NCBI GenBank assembly: GCA_946811695.1
Contig: OX328132.1
Coordinates: forward strand, 92,592,400-92,656,399
DNA length: 64,000 nucleotides
Direction: 5' to 3'
DNA from: Gonocerus acuteangulatus
Taxonomy: Eukaryota > Arthropoda > Insecta > Hemiptera > Coreidae
Made by a program: the position numbers and the translations under genes. Below the pieces are notes generated by a model. That model had not been told where the DNA came from and did not search any database. It was given only the letters and a program-made list of their open reading frames with translations. How positions within the stretch are numbered: the stretch's first letter is position 1; the number at the start of each line of letters is the position of its first letter. Shown here in pieces: positions 35,093 through 39,895 of the stretch.

Positions 35093-35444
35093 CTACATAT
35101 ATGCTAGATTATATGAGGTTCAGCTAAATTCAAATTTACTAAACAGGTACAACAAAAGAACATAATATGATTCTAATAATATCACGAAAGTTAGGAAGTG
35201 TAAATCAATTTTAGCTTTGGATGAAATATTTGGTTCTTCCAATATAATCAAACTATTTATATACTAGTAACAAATATTCTTACAAACCTTGTTTACACAA
35301 AAACGACAATGAATTTTGAATTTCAGCTCGCTGCTTTTCTTGTCTGAATTGTTCTAGTGCCAATGTTTCAAGACTTAATGCTTGAGCTTTTTCTAAATCT
35401 TCTTGGTATTTTTTTTCATAATCGGTTTGATCGATGCTCGACAT
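3266..35444 (-). CDS. PIK3C2: Class II phosphoinositide 3-kinase gene, 15 coding exons traced, 3' end outside window
   Basis: Class II PI3-kinases make PI(3)P and PI(3,4)P2 on endosomal and plasma membranes. Fifteen exons with GT/AG borders join in one frame; each junction phase was checked and agrees. The roughly 788 residues read, in order: UIM-like N-terminus (1-52), low-complexity acidic/proline-rich region with PPLPPR (53-305), Ras-binding domain (about 350-500, with DFLLKVYG and YIHNCIKLEKDVELTLL), helical linker (VLQAVKAVCAVLG), and the start of the PI3K-type C2 (VLLYIGSIHRI, SLPRESRIVLTVYG, LGWASIQLF). The order matches vertebrate PIK3C2A/B and the single fly gene Pi3K68D. Helical, kinase, PX and C-terminal C2 regions must lie left of the window. 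Introns total about 30 kb and are full of transposons. No stop codon or frameshift was seen in the exons. The first coding exon opens at ATG directly after a splice acceptor, so a non-coding 5' exon lies upstream. Confidence 0.9.
3413..5372. other. PIK3C2: PIK3C2 intron 14
   Basis: Nearly 2 kb. It contains a (TA)n array at 3850-3920 and a more GC-rich block at about 4285-4520 of unknown origin. No other coding signal. Confidence 0.6.
3850..3920. repeat. (TA)n microsatellite
   Basis: About 70 bp of near-perfect TA with one GTACA interruption. Confidence 0.9.
5373..5580 (-). CDS. PIK3C2: PIK3C2 coding exon 14 (start of PI3K-type C2 domain)
   Basis: The acceptor is TTTTAG/ATTCAA and the donor ACTTG/GTGTGT; 208 bp. 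It contains DPVLLYIGSIHRISQKW, FSIDGQLYHGTRAIG and SLYKRAVFDTW. This matches the first strands of the class II PI3K C2 domain (human LAFTVYATHRIPIIW, YLFHLIVWD). The intron upstream in gene order holds the tRNA-headed SINE. Confidence 0.9.
5804..5975 (-). mobile_element. tRNA-derived SINE, family 1 (probable source copy)
   Basis: Minus strand: the head GGGTCTCCCATGGTCTAGTGG carries the pol III A box (TGGTCTAGTGG). The B box GGATTCGATCC follows about 40 nt later. A body with CACCCTGGGTG and an A-rich tail complete it. Target duplication TTTAAGKGGTATTTT at 5794-5808 and 5976-5990 (one mismatch). It lies in PIK3C2 intron 13. Its 3' flank (5670-5803) reappears at 59.55-59.68 kb. Confidence 0.85.
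6033..6157 (-). CDS. PIK3C2: PIK3C2 coding exon 13 (non-conserved insert)
   Basis: The acceptor is AAAATAG/GACCAT and the donor ACAGG/GTCAGA; 125 bp. It encodes about 42 residues, including REGLIGYDMLTFLVSSSG and GDDIVSGFSSTQ. I do not recognise this stretch from vertebrate PIK3C2. It is accepted because it restores the frame: exon 12 ends in CA and exon 14 begins AT, so they cannot join directly, but both junctions fit this exon. It may be lineage-specific or alternative. Confidence 0.72.
6399..6451. repeat. (TA)n microsatellite
   Basis: Perfect TA array in PIK3C2 intron 12, followed by family C repeat sequence. Confidence 0.9.
6500..6660 (+). repeat. Dispersed repeat, family C
   Basis: GATGGACCGAGGAGAATGC, AAGTTTCGTGGCGAAAAAA and TTCTTTCATGAGTGAAACC match blocks at 56.22-56.56 kb (plus) and 21.41-21.70 kb (minus). 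In those two copies a (TA)n array sits inside the repeat; here it lies just outside. Confidence 0.6.
6790..7770 (+). mobile_element. Penelope-like element, 3' remnant with GIY-YIG endonuclease
   Basis: The frame 6802-7146 encodes SVYQIPCQTPSFNAVYIGET followed by SRITQHKRTIKNKE and ALAKHAITKKHTFNFDD. These are the GIY-YIG endonuclease signature (here VYQ...VYIGET), conserved R and H-K positions that end Penelope-like reverse transcriptases. The RT domain is missing, so this is a 5'-truncated copy. The 3' end at 7725-7760 has CTGAAGA...GAGATGTC, resembling the hammerhead-like motif of the family. It lies in PIK3C2 intron 12. Confidence 0.8.
7944..8119 (-). CDS. PIK3C2: PIK3C2 coding exon 12
   Basis: The acceptor is GTTTCAG/TCAAGT and the donor TTCCA/GTTAGT; 176 bp. 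The C-terminal part, EHIREAVRGLIKMYCYMFKA, aligns with human VVEALTAAILDLVELYCNTF. The phase-2 end (CA) is completed by G of exon 13. The open frame runs past the donor to 7910, but that tail is intronic. Confidence 0.88.
8120..10767. other. PIK3C2: PIK3C2 intron 11
   Basis: Holds a poly-T run (8238-8259), a SINE-tail-like fragment GGGTGCTAATGACC at 8332 and a 46-bp palindrome at 10508-10554. Open frames at 8477-8671, 9787-9978 and 10080-10364 have no domain or splice support. Confidence 0.5.
10508..10554. repeat. 46-bp near-perfect palindrome
   Basis: Arms of 23 nt with one mismatch meet at TTAATCAG/CTGATTAA, with outer ends GAGAGGAGGG and CTCTCCTCTC. No spacer. Confidence 0.85.
10768..10964 (-). 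CDS. PIK3C2: PIK3C2 coding exon 11 (helical linker)
   Basis: The acceptor is TTTGCAG/ATACTT and the donor AATCAG/GTTTAT; 197 bp. It contains SVLQAVKAVCAVLGNIETLQ followed by ISQALENF. This matches the class II signature between Ras-binding and C2 domains (human VVQSVKAICNALAAVETPEI). It is strong evidence for PIK3C2 rather than class I PI3K. Confidence 0.93.
11084..11987 (-). mobile_element. mariner-family transposon, internally deleted
   Basis: The terminal inverted repeat TTTGTCCGGAAAATACGTAT is present at both ends (11090 and 11976), flanked by TA. The minus strand encodes EQRINIKFLAKLGKNGRDIF and KRFREGREDS, the mariner N-terminal DNA-binding region. The C-terminal end FQRSYQQWKQCWQKCILSQG and GEYFEGDHIEI follows. 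The catalytic D-D region between them is missing or scrambled; at about 0.9 kb it is shorter than a complete mariner of about 1.3 kb. Non-autonomous relic in PIK3C2 intron 10. Confidence 0.88.
12219..12318. repeat. (TA)n / TATATTTA microsatellite
   Basis: TA array grading into TATATATTTA repeats in PIK3C2 intron 10. Confidence 0.9.
12583..12682 (-). CDS. PIK3C2: PIK3C2 coding exon 10
   Basis: The acceptor is AATTCAG/AGTGAT and the donor TTTTAG/GTAAGC; 100 bp. It encodes SDDDKHDQLIKLEDLLPKES, corresponding to the VNDDQSP-type turn after the Ras-binding domain and the next strand. It begins in phase 0 and leaves G for exon 11. A (TA)n array lies 30 bp from its acceptor. Confidence 0.87.
12714..12786. 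repeat. (TA)n microsatellite
   Basis: About 73 bp of perfect TA, 30 bp from the exon 10 acceptor. Confidence 0.92.
13018..13100 (+). repeat. Hairpin repeat family H, copy 1
   Basis: Contains GGAACTGCATCATCTTAGCG, then TTATCCCTAATGTCATTTGG and AATAGAAACAGTTAT. A divergent member of a family with at least eight copies in the window. Confidence 0.6.
13290..13400 (+). repeat. Repeat shared with 63.31-63.42 kb
   Basis: AAAGACAAAAACCTGTTCAA and TTATTTCTCCGATTGACATT recur nearly unchanged at 63315-63420 in the same orientation. No coding capacity; family unknown. Confidence 0.65.
14060..14385 (+). pseudogene. piggyBac-type transposase C-terminal fragment
   Basis: The frame 14067-14378 reads ELMNEHLQFRA, then PPPKKKKERCHVCGQQKNKN. 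A basic linker followed by C-x2-C is typical of the cysteine-rich C-terminal domain of piggyBac transposases. The later cysteine pairs are mostly absent and the DDD catalytic core is not in the window. Probably a relic in PIK3C2 intron 9. Confidence 0.5.
14598..14680 (+). repeat. Hairpin repeat family H, copy 2
   Basis: GACTCGCAGGAACTGCGCCA then TCTTAACGCGGTTCC; the GGAAC.GCG and CGC.GTTCC arms can pair. Followed by CATTAGTAAAGGAATAAT. Confidence 0.7.
15329..15411. repeat. (TA)n microsatellite inside a short direct repeat
   Basis: TA array preceded by GCGAACAGACAAATATA and followed by CACACACAAATTTGAACCACC. TTTGAACCACC also stands at 15169, 150 bp before the array, so the block is bracketed by direct repeats. 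Confidence 0.85.
15480..16660. other. PIK3C2: PIK3C2 intron 9, unannotated part
   Basis: AT-rich sequence without recognisable coding or repeat structure, up to the exon 9 donor. Confidence 0.5.
16666..16886 (-). CDS. PIK3C2: PIK3C2 coding exon 9 (core of Ras-binding domain)
   Basis: The acceptor is GTTACAG/TCAACT and the donor CGGACT/GTAAGT; 221 bp. This is the most diagnostic exon. It contains SSVEHVLMHIAC, DFLLKVYGLAEYLESKSCLA and EYIHNCIKLEKDVELTLL, ending FLRT. It follows the class II PI3K Ras-binding domain closely (human DFVLKPCGLEEFLQNKHALG, EYIQYCRKFDIDIRLQLM). Confidence 0.93.
17323..18092. mobile_element. Foldback MITE with mariner-type ends
   Basis: The left end CAGGGCGTACCGCATAAAGG and the reverse complement of the right end CAGGGTGTCCCGCATTGAGA pair, each beside TA. 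Arms of about 140 bp (17323-17465 and 17945-18092) match closely, sharing AACTTTAGGGGTTTATTC and TGTCATTTGTAGTTA. No coding capacity. It lies in PIK3C2 intron 8. Confidence 0.82.
18235..18670 (+). repeat. Dispersed repeat, family R, copy 1
   Basis: About 430 bp found inverted at 34150-34575. Shared blocks include AGTTCGACCTTGGGGCTATT, AAGCAAGGACTGAGGGAAGC and TTAGATCCAAAGCCCT. It ends in an A-rich stretch (TTTTAATAAAAA), suggesting retroposition. GAGTTCGACC resembles a pol III B box, but no convincing A box was found. Confidence 0.6.
18725..19556 (-). mobile_element. mariner/Tc1-superfamily transposon, deleted
   Basis: The ends CAGGGTGTCTGGTATCAG and (reverse complement) CAGGGTGTCTGGTGGCAAAT are each flanked by TA. 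The minus strand encodes HTWFQQDGAIEHTARASMNL, then ISHFRDIPWPPRSLDLTP and NFFLWEGL. This is the second catalytic D (QQDGA) and the PPRSPDLTP-FFLWG block of the superfamily. The N-terminal half is mostly gone and the frame is interrupted. Confidence 0.88.
19960..20790 (+). mobile_element. R1-like LINE fragment: endonuclease and linker
   Basis: IGTDANAHHQIWGSSNTNIR followed by SLLEFLI is the endonuclease (N-A-H-H-x-x-W-G) of R1/LOA-type LINEs. Later VPxWNNTLEEARKRTRR matches the linker before the RT domain. Frames are broken by stops. A partial SINE sits at 20620-20705. The RT thumb of probably the same copy resumes at 22.66 kb. Confidence 0.72.
20620..20705 (-). mobile_element. tRNA-derived SINE, family 1, partial
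   Basis: Minus strand: GGTTTCCCGTGGTCTAGTGG with A box, then AGATGGTGGGTTCGATTCC with B box and CATTCTC-type body. The tRNA head lacks about 20 nt between the boxes. No clear A-tail. Confidence 0.7.
21410..21700 (-). repeat. Dispersed repeat, family C, with internal (TA)n
   Basis: Reverse complement of 56.22-56.56 kb. The (TA)n array (21527-21573) is bordered by TGACCCCTGTCAAAATTTA and TGTTAACACGATAGCGGCCA, as in the 56-kb copy. Confidence 0.7.
21645..22075 (+). repeat. Tandem repeat, unit about 143 bp, about 3 copies
   Basis: AAATAAACTAAATCGGTT, GATTAGGAGGGGGGGGTTTA and TTTCRACGAAACT recur. Units begin at about 21675, 21819 and 21961; the last is truncated. Confidence 0.7.
22462..22535 (-). 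repeat. Hairpin repeat family H, copy 3
   Basis: Minus strand: GACTCACAGGAACTGCGTCA, TAGTTGCGCAGTTCCGTTCA and ATCCCTAGTGCTATAGTAAA. Confidence 0.7.
22656..23700 (+). mobile_element. R1-like LINE fragment: RT C-terminus
   Basis: NIYPKKTVLVRFTRRKLEGL then VEIPCSKRVK is followed, after the pogo-like insertion at 22775-23249, by YLGVFLDQQLDWKEHL and later YTAMIRPVSTYGCVVWW. These match the end of palm and the thumb of R1-clade LINEs. The last 200 bp match 47.61-47.79 kb. Several stops and frameshifts. Confidence 0.72.
22775..23249. mobile_element. pogo/Tigger-like MITE
   Basis: Left end GAGTAAACTTCCTCTAATTC; reverse complement of right end CAATAAACTTCCTTTAATGC. TA on each side. The interior ends carry TGATAATCCGACACGG and GATAATCCAGAATTTTTGAT, typical of pogo-type ends. 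No coding capacity. The duplicated TA falls inside a tyrosine codon of the host LINE. Confidence 0.72.
23797..23946 (-). CDS. PIK3C2: PIK3C2 coding exon 8 (start of Ras-binding domain)
   Basis: The acceptor is TTCACAG/AATCAT and the donor GATG/GTTTGT; 150 bp. It encodes SFDTSIKLIIHCSS and QPISFTCD, matching the first beta strands of the PI3K Ras-binding domain (human EVNLKVTVLCDRLQEALTFTC). The last base pairs with TC of exon 9. Confidence 0.87.
24022..24145 (-). CDS. PIK3C2: PIK3C2 coding exon 7
   Basis: The acceptor is CTTATAG/ACACAG and the donor GAG/GTAATT; 124 bp. It encodes VCQRLYENVRPVRRTTLLDP and then DLIAFHSNVKSI. The second part aligns by eye with the AAFCHMLDILRS segment just before the Ras-binding domain of human PIK3C2B. 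The intron before it holds an RTE-type LINE. Confidence 0.82.
24433..24800. repeat. Paired CAGGGTGTCCCGATTTTAAA termini with (TA)n
   Basis: TATATACAGGGTGCCTCGAT at 24428 and TATATACAGGGTGTCCCGAT at 24785 are direct copies of a mariner-type MITE end. Between them are an A-run, a GC-richer segment and (CA)n followed by (TA)n at 24700-24782. The element downstream of the second copy has no clear right end. Confidence 0.6.
25290..27577 (+). mobile_element. RTE-type LINE, 3'-truncated and decayed
   Basis: FKIGLWNVLSLYRPGAL (25747) and the frame 25817-26353 (TDIAIIQNMRSGS, YSIASVHAPIEDATEAEKDE, KFIAGDLNAKLG) form the endonuclease of the RTE/BovB clade. RT remnants follow: NYRGISLLPIAYKILSRIIY, RKGKSTTDHVFTLRQIHERS. 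Frames are broken several times and the RT active site is missing. It ends at 27577 where a CAGGGTATATCACAAGT MITE-like end begins. It lies in PIK3C2 intron 6. Confidence 0.82.
27580..28500. other. Intron 6 sequence with a MITE-like left end
   Basis: ATACAGGGTATATCACAAGT at 27590 looks like another TA-flanked MITE terminus, but no right end was found. The rest is AT-rich with no coding signal. Confidence 0.35.
28526..28707 (-). CDS. PIK3C2: PIK3C2 coding exon 6 (SH3-ligand proline motif)
   Basis: The acceptor is TTTTAG/AAAACC and the donor CAAAT/GTGAGT; 182 bp. It contains YDPFDFLYS and the class II SH3-ligand-like stretch TAAPPLPPRNAPRPTN. Human PIK3C2B has a comparable PPPLPPR segment in its N-terminal third. 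It ends in phase 0. Confidence 0.85.
29065..29214 (-). CDS. PIK3C2: PIK3C2 coding exon 5 (acidic, FDPL motif)
   Basis: The acceptor is TTTCAG/ACACCT and the donor TACAA/GTAAGT; 150 bp. It contains NLIDLNTDNDP and LLEAFDPLV. Leucine/aspartate boxes followed by FDPL are common in endocytic adaptor-binding segments, and class II PI3Ks bind clathrin through their N-terminus. That role is inferred here, not shown. Confidence 0.82.
29490..29697 (-). mobile_element. tRNA-derived SINE, family 2
   Basis: Minus strand: GGGTCTCCTTGGTGGATAGT (A box TGGTGGATAG-like) and, about 40 nt on, GTGGGTTCAAGTCCTAGC (B box GGTTCAAGTCC). The tRNA-like head is followed by an unrelated body containing TGGTTTAGGAAGGG-type sequence. 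Different from family 1. Confidence 0.6.
30123..30271 (-). CDS. PIK3C2: PIK3C2 coding exon 4
   Basis: The acceptor is TTCCAG/ATATAC and the donor CAAAAG/GTATCA; 149 bp. It encodes a Ser/Gln-rich, probably disordered segment (SHDLTFLRSNSSHSIGTSNS). Phases match exons 3 and 5. A deleted mariner copy lies in the intron just upstream in gene order. Confidence 0.78.
30576..31487 (+). mobile_element. mariner transposon, catalytic centre deleted
   Basis: Perfect ends CGTGGGGTGATCAAAAAGTT, each beside TA. Plus strand: 30773-31177 encodes the mariner N-terminal region (EEQRVCVKFCVKLGKTFTET, WYKRFKEGRTSCEDDSRSGR). From about 31150 the C-terminal region follows in another frame (PYSPDLAPADFFLFPKLK, FTQWKHRWEKCIASQGEYFE). 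The stretch with the first catalytic aspartates is deleted, so the copy cannot encode active transposase. It lies in PIK3C2 intron 3. Confidence 0.92.
31500..32577 (+). mobile_element. jockey-type LINE, 3' part of RT
   Basis: LEGVPQGGILSPVLYLTYTA and LHMFADDTALFS carry the RT active site (F-A-D-D). FLGLILDKRLTWKPHI and LRPICTYGIQLWGS are the thumb of the jockey clade. Frame broken near 31860 and 32150. The 3' UTR has a long A-run (32411-32440) and ends in AATAAATAAAATAAAAAA. 5'-truncated, as usual for LINEs. Confidence 0.85.
32760..32778. repeat. Poly-C tract
   Basis: About 18 consecutive C residues within a GC-richer stretch; the overlapping frame on the minus strand is low-complexity. Confidence 0.8.
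33281..33440 (-). CDS. PIK3C2: PIK3C2 coding exon 3 (proline-rich)
   Basis: The acceptor is CCCTAG/AGTCTA and the donor ACCAAG/GTAATG; 160 bp. It contains VPKLLPPPLRRES, a possible SH3-binding proline motif, followed by a serine/threonine-rich stretch. It opens with two bases that complete AAG from exon 2 and ends with AG, completed to AGA by exon 4. Confidence 0.78.
33512..33628 (-). CDS. PIK3C2: PIK3C2 coding exon 2
   Basis: The acceptor is TTTTAG/GTATAA and the donor GACAA/GTATGA; 117 bp. It encodes a basic, low-complexity stretch (ETQRPRIAPSKATQRPRPG) with no domain I recognise. It is accepted because both splice sites and both junction phases fit the flanking exons. Linker sequence such as this is expected to be poorly conserved. 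Confidence 0.75.
34150..34575 (-). repeat. Dispersed repeat, family R, copy 2
   Basis: Inverted copy of 18235-18670. Borders are CTTTTTCCTTACTATAGACT (minus-strand 5' end) and an A/T-rich end with AACAAAAAAAAAAAC. Confidence 0.6.
34659..34692. repeat. Poly-A tract
   Basis: About 34 A residues in PIK3C2 intron 1, without an adjacent retroposon that I could identify. Confidence 0.85.
35059..35089. repeat. (TA)n microsatellite
   Basis: Short TA array in PIK3C2 intron 1. Confidence 0.85.
35288..35444 (-). CDS. PIK3C2: PIK3C2 coding exon 1 (start codon, UIM-like motif)
   Basis: The ATG is at 35444-35442, immediately after a TGTGCAG acceptor, so the 5' UTR is spliced. The 52 residues include YQEDLEKAQALSLETLALEQ, which fits a ubiquitin-interacting motif (acidic run, then A-x-A-L-S-x-E). 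Vertebrate PIK3C2B has a similar N-terminal helix. The donor is AACAAG/GTTTGT. The exon leaves one base (G), completed by GT of exon 2. Confidence 0.8.
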
Positions 35445-35995
35445 CTGCACAATGATATTAAAATGTCACGAAAAAATTACCTAGACAATAAAAAAAGGAT
35501 TTTTAAATAATCCATGTTTTCTGAGATTATAGCAGAATCATTCAGTAATCATTTATTTTATTGAATACTCTTCGTAATACTGACCATTTAAACTATATTT
35601 TAATAAATGTTATCACAACAATATTTATTAAAGAAATAACTGATATAAACATTTTGAGTAAATAATGGGGAGGTTACAACCACTTATTAGTCTATGTTAT
35701 GAATTAGTGGAACATCGATATAATATATTAGAGAGATACATAAAGAGCTCTAGGCAATTAATCAGAAACAGGATCTGCTAATAAAGGAAATTTGCTTCTC
35801 CTCCAATTAGTTGAGTCGGTAGTTTGATGTCACCGTGAATCCATTTTTATATTTTTTCCTTCTGAAGCCAACGCAGGAAATTGAATTCTAAATTAAAATT
35901 TAATACGTTAATTCAAGTATTTATTTATTTTTTAATCGTAAATTCCATTGAATATAGTATTTTATAAAGAAGAGGAGAATATAACATCCCCCAAT
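35445..35995. other. Region upstream of PIK3C2 coding exon 1
   Basis: Expected to hold the end of a 5' intron, since the start codon follows a splice acceptor. I could not identify the non-coding first exon or a promoter here. Confidence 0.4.
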
Positions 35996-36506
35996 AAAAC
36001 TAACGTTGAAAAAAAAGAGGCCAAGTTCCAGGCCCCTCCCAAAAAAAGTTATGATATCATATTATATAGGGCCAAGTTTTAGGCTCTTAATACATTGTCA
36101 TGATTATTTTATCCTCTCGCTTATTTGAGCAATTCCAATATGGCCAGTTTTCGTTAAATGATGGCCCCTATAACGATCGGATTTATTATAAAATGTTTGG
36201 TATTTAAAGATTCAGGTCCTTAAGGTGACGATTCAGGATTATTATAAGCTCTTTGATGACTTAGGCGATCGGGTTCGTATGAACTCTATGTAAGTTAAAG
36301 CTTCCAAGGCCGTATGTAAGTACCGAAAACTGGCCAAGTCGGGATTGCACGAATAAGTGAGAGGGTATTATTAGGTTCTTGACAAGGTACTAAGAGCATA
36401 AAACTAGGGCCAATAATATGATATCATAACTTTCATAGACAAACTGCTGTTTTCTTTTGGGGGGGGAGGCTAAACTTGGCCTCTTTTTTCTCAACGTTAG
36501 TTTTTT
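35996..36506. mobile_element. Foldback MITE, about 510 bp
   Basis: The ends AAAACTAACGTTGA and TCAACGTTAGTTTT pair. Subterminal blocks AGAGGCCAAGTT, GTTATGATATCATATTAT and GGCTCTTAATAC have inverted partners on the right. No coding capacity. Confidence 0.8.
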
Positions 36507-36639
36507 CTGGATATCAATACTTTTTCTAAGTAAATTTTGAGTCGGCACCGCCGATTTTTGGCTTGAGGAGGATGAGGCGGGGACGTACACTATGGTTTAT
36601 TATTCTATATACTTTTTATCTTGTCGGTAGTTTTTTTTA

Positions 36640-36960
36640 TAACTTTACTAGCTGTTACCCGACTTTAACTACTGTACCCGGCGTGCCATGCTACTTTCTG
36701 CATCTAGAAAAGCAAAAATAAATTAGAAATATAAGTAAGTAATATTAAAATCTAATAACGCAAATTTGTAACTGTTCGGGTTCACTGTTTCGAGCCTCTG
36801 ACCTCCGAACATTGAGTCCTAGACGACTTTTGCCTAGCCTATGACACTCCCCGGATCAAGACCTACCTACTTGGCAAGTTTGGTCAAAATCAGTCCAACA
36901 CTGTCGATTTCTATAAGGATCGAACAGGCAAACAGACAAACAGCAAGTATAAAAATAGAT
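36640..36960 (+). repeat. Decayed repeat with GGTCAAAAT-GAACAGGCAAACAGACAAAC tail
   Basis: CTGTACCCGGCGTGCCATGC, then GGCAAGTTTGGTCAAAATCA and GGCAAACAGACAAACAGC: a tail common to several arthropod repeat families. A related motif occurs twice on the minus strand at 42.86-43.08 kb. Family uncertain. Confidence 0.45.
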
Positions 36961-38216
36961 AATGGCTTTTAGTCTGATAACCGTATATTCAATAGTAAGA
37001 CGCCTGATTGAAAAAGTTTTAGACTATGAATTAAGGAAGCAAATTAATTTCCACCCAAGCCAACGCGGTTCATTAAAGGTCTGCCTGGATGTCTCATAAA
37101 TACACATATCATTGAATCCATATTGCTCAAGTCAAGGACAAATAAAGAACATGGTGTATTAACATTCCTTGACGTCACAGGGGCCTTTGACAACGTTGGT
37201 CACGAACATGTCTTGAAAACGTTATCATCGAAAGGTGTACCTACCGATCTTACAGATGCTATATCTGCGCTACTCTGCAATAACAAAATAAAAATAATTA
37301 CTGGCCTGAATCAAACAGACTTCATCGAAGTGAAGCGAGGACTACCGCAGGGTGGGCCTTTGTCTCCAACTTTATTTATATTGGCCATTGACCATGTGTA
37401 CAGAGAAGTCTGTGATACCAAATTCGCAAACTCATTAGGTTATAGACTTGCAGAAAATCAAAATCCAGTTATTCTCACTGGATTCACAGACGACCAAGTT
37501 GTAACGTCTCGGGATTGAGACTCAGGTGTGAGAATAGTTAGCGTTGTCAGCAGAATATTCAGGGAAATTGGGCTAGAAATCAATGCAAAGAAGAGCTCTG
37601 CAATTATTATTGGAAACGGAAAATTAGTGAAGGGGAAGCTATTACTAGAAAATGGTGGGGAAATCAATTCTGTAGAAGAAAATGATGCAATTAAATATCT
37701 TGGATGCGATTTTTCCAAATAAATGGTAGTTAATGAAAAGGCATTACGACAGGTCAATGAAAACCTGATCAAATTAACAACTACAAGCCTACTAAGACCC
37801 GATCAAAAGCTCAATGTCATGAATCAGTACCTTTTCCCTTCTCTGATTTATCCGCTCCTTTAATAAAATTGAACCCGACATTCCTAGAAGGAGTTGACAT
37901 AATAATAAGGCGGAGTGTTAAAGCGATGCTAGGATTACTGGCCAACAGTAGCACTGCCATGTTCTATGCACCAAGACGTTACCGAGGCCTTTGACTATTG
38001 CGTAGTCTTTGGGAAGCACCGCTTCAACACTGGTCAATGGCCCAGAAGCTGAATCAAGTGTCGGTTGAACAGTTTCAGCCAATATTCGACTACAAAAAAG
38101 AGTCATCTGAATGCGCCAATAGACTAACTGTTGAAATTGCCGAACTCGCTGAAGAGCACAGTATGTTACGGGAAAAATATTTATATTACATGTTTAAGAA
38201 ACACCTCTGTTCTTAA
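36960..38216 (+). mobile_element. R2-like LINE fragment (reverse transcriptase)
   Basis: TVYSIVRRLIEKVLDYELRK and FLDVTGAFDNVGHEHVLKTL are followed by VKRGLPQGGPLSPTLFILAI. The order and spacing fit the R2/NeSL group. The active-site block reads GFTDDQVV where F-A-D-D is usual. RRYRGL...LRSLWEAPLQHWS matches the C-terminal region. Internal stops at 37516, 37721 and 37860. It is not in 28S rDNA, so if R2-derived it is off-target. Confidence 0.72.
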
Positions 38217-38289
38217 ACAAGTAATATAAATATTAATAACATAAAATAATAATAGAAGAATGAGAAAACATTGGTATACAAATTTAATA

Positions 38290-39060
38290 AAACAATTCGT
38301 ATTTTTAAATTCAGCTGGGTTGATTAAATGTTTAAAGGTTTTAATAAATGTATCAAATTCCTGGAAATAATTAAGTAGTAACCCGGGTTTTCCTGTAGGG
38401 CAATGTCCTTAATGAGTTGCGTCCTAGGTCCGTCTACTAATGTACAGTCGTACAGTAGGTGGTCATAAGTCAGTTCAGTTGTATTGTTTCATTTACATGG
38501 ATCGTGTTACTTTAAAATTTCTAAGTGTTAATTTTTGTCTGTTCAGAATTTTGGTCATGTATTTATGTAAGTTTCTTCCTTTGGGTGTATTAGTCCATCG
38601 TTCATCCCATTATTGCGCTTTAGTTGTGTCTATGTACCGTATGATGTAATTAACCGTAACATATAGGCAATGTGGTGTCCTTTCAAGCTGAATTTGCAAC
38701 TAAGTCGGCTGTCTCGTTTCCTGGCGGGTTGGAATGTCCTCTTATGCATGTAATTGTAACTGTAGTAATTTTGTGTTTACACATAATAAGTATTGTTCTA
38801 ATGCGTTCACTCTAATCGTTGTGATTTTGGTTGTTGCGTGTGCGTTCTATGCTTGTTTTGCTGTCATTGTTTATTGTGCTCGCCTCTCCGTCGCGGCTTA
38901 AGAGTACAGTTATTCTACAAGATTTTACAATTGTCAAATTTTCAGTCTGGCTGTTCGTACATATTGGTGATATCGTCCTCTATGAATAGCTGTCCCGTCT
39001 TTTACTATTATGTATGCAGATCCAACACAGTCATTGCTTTAACATAAGTCAGTGTATATG
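38290..39060 (-). mobile_element. LINE fragment with RNase H C-terminus
   Basis: Minus strand near 38750-38690: GHSNPPGNETADLVA, the last RNase H block (P-G-H-x-x-x-x-G-N-E-x-A-D) of R1/I-type LINEs. Further on, near 38590-38420, WTNTPKGRNLHKY and YDHLLYDCTLVDGPRTQLIK form the usual C-terminal zinc-like H..C segment. Frames broken. Confidence 0.6.
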
Positions 39061-39087
39061 TGGTTAGTATTGTAAAAATATATAGTA

Positions 39088-39330
39088 TTAAGCGGCCCCT
39101 ACAGGGTCAGTAATAATGACATTACCTTATCAAAATGACAGTAATAATGATAGTGTAAGGTGGACAAAGTTGGAATGACGAACAGTAATGATGTGAATCC
39201 GGATTTTCTGATCTCGGCTTCATCATTACTGAAAGTGGAGGGGATACTGTCATTAGTAATGATGGTGTAGGGAGCGCCACATCATTAATGCGTCATTACT
39301 CAGTCTATCTCGAGCTGTAACTAGGTGAAA
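39088..39330. mobile_element. TIR element end(s), family T, short copy
   Basis: Starts AGCGGCCCCTACAGGGTCAG after TTA and contains repeated GTAATGAT/ATCATTAC words and GGTGTAGGGAGCG. It ends at a 38-bp block whose inverted partner is at 43853-43890. TTA at the border would suit PIF/Harbinger-type insertion, but this is tentative. Confidence 0.5.
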
Positions 39331-39895
39331 AGCGGCCCCTACACGGTCAGTAATAATGCCATTATCAGTAATGTCATTACTAGAGCCAGGAAGTTAGGCA
39401 AAATGCCTTTTTTATCTGAATGGATATTGAAGAATCAGATAGAAATAAATATGTTTTCGTGCATTTAGGAAGTGTAGCGACAATTTTTATTTTGCCTTTT
39501 TTGCCTATTTTGGGGTCCGTTGCCTAGTTTTGCCTTTTTTGCTTGTTATGCAATTTTTTTCTGCGATTTAAACATTTCAAAAAGCACATATCGTCGATAC
39601 AAAAGCAAACTAACGAATATGAACCTATATTCCTATAACCTATAGGAACCTATAGGGTTAACCTATATTGAAAAAGACATATGTTGACAACTAAATGTAA
39701 GAAAAAATGAATGAATATATACATTATACTTATACTAATTAACCTAAAGACTATACAATTCAACGACCCTTATAAGCGCCACAAAAGAACGAAAACTTAA
39801 CAAAAATATTATTTAAATATGAACTAAAATAAACTATTACATATATACATACAAGAAATAAATGTGACACACGTATATTACCGAATTTATGTTAA

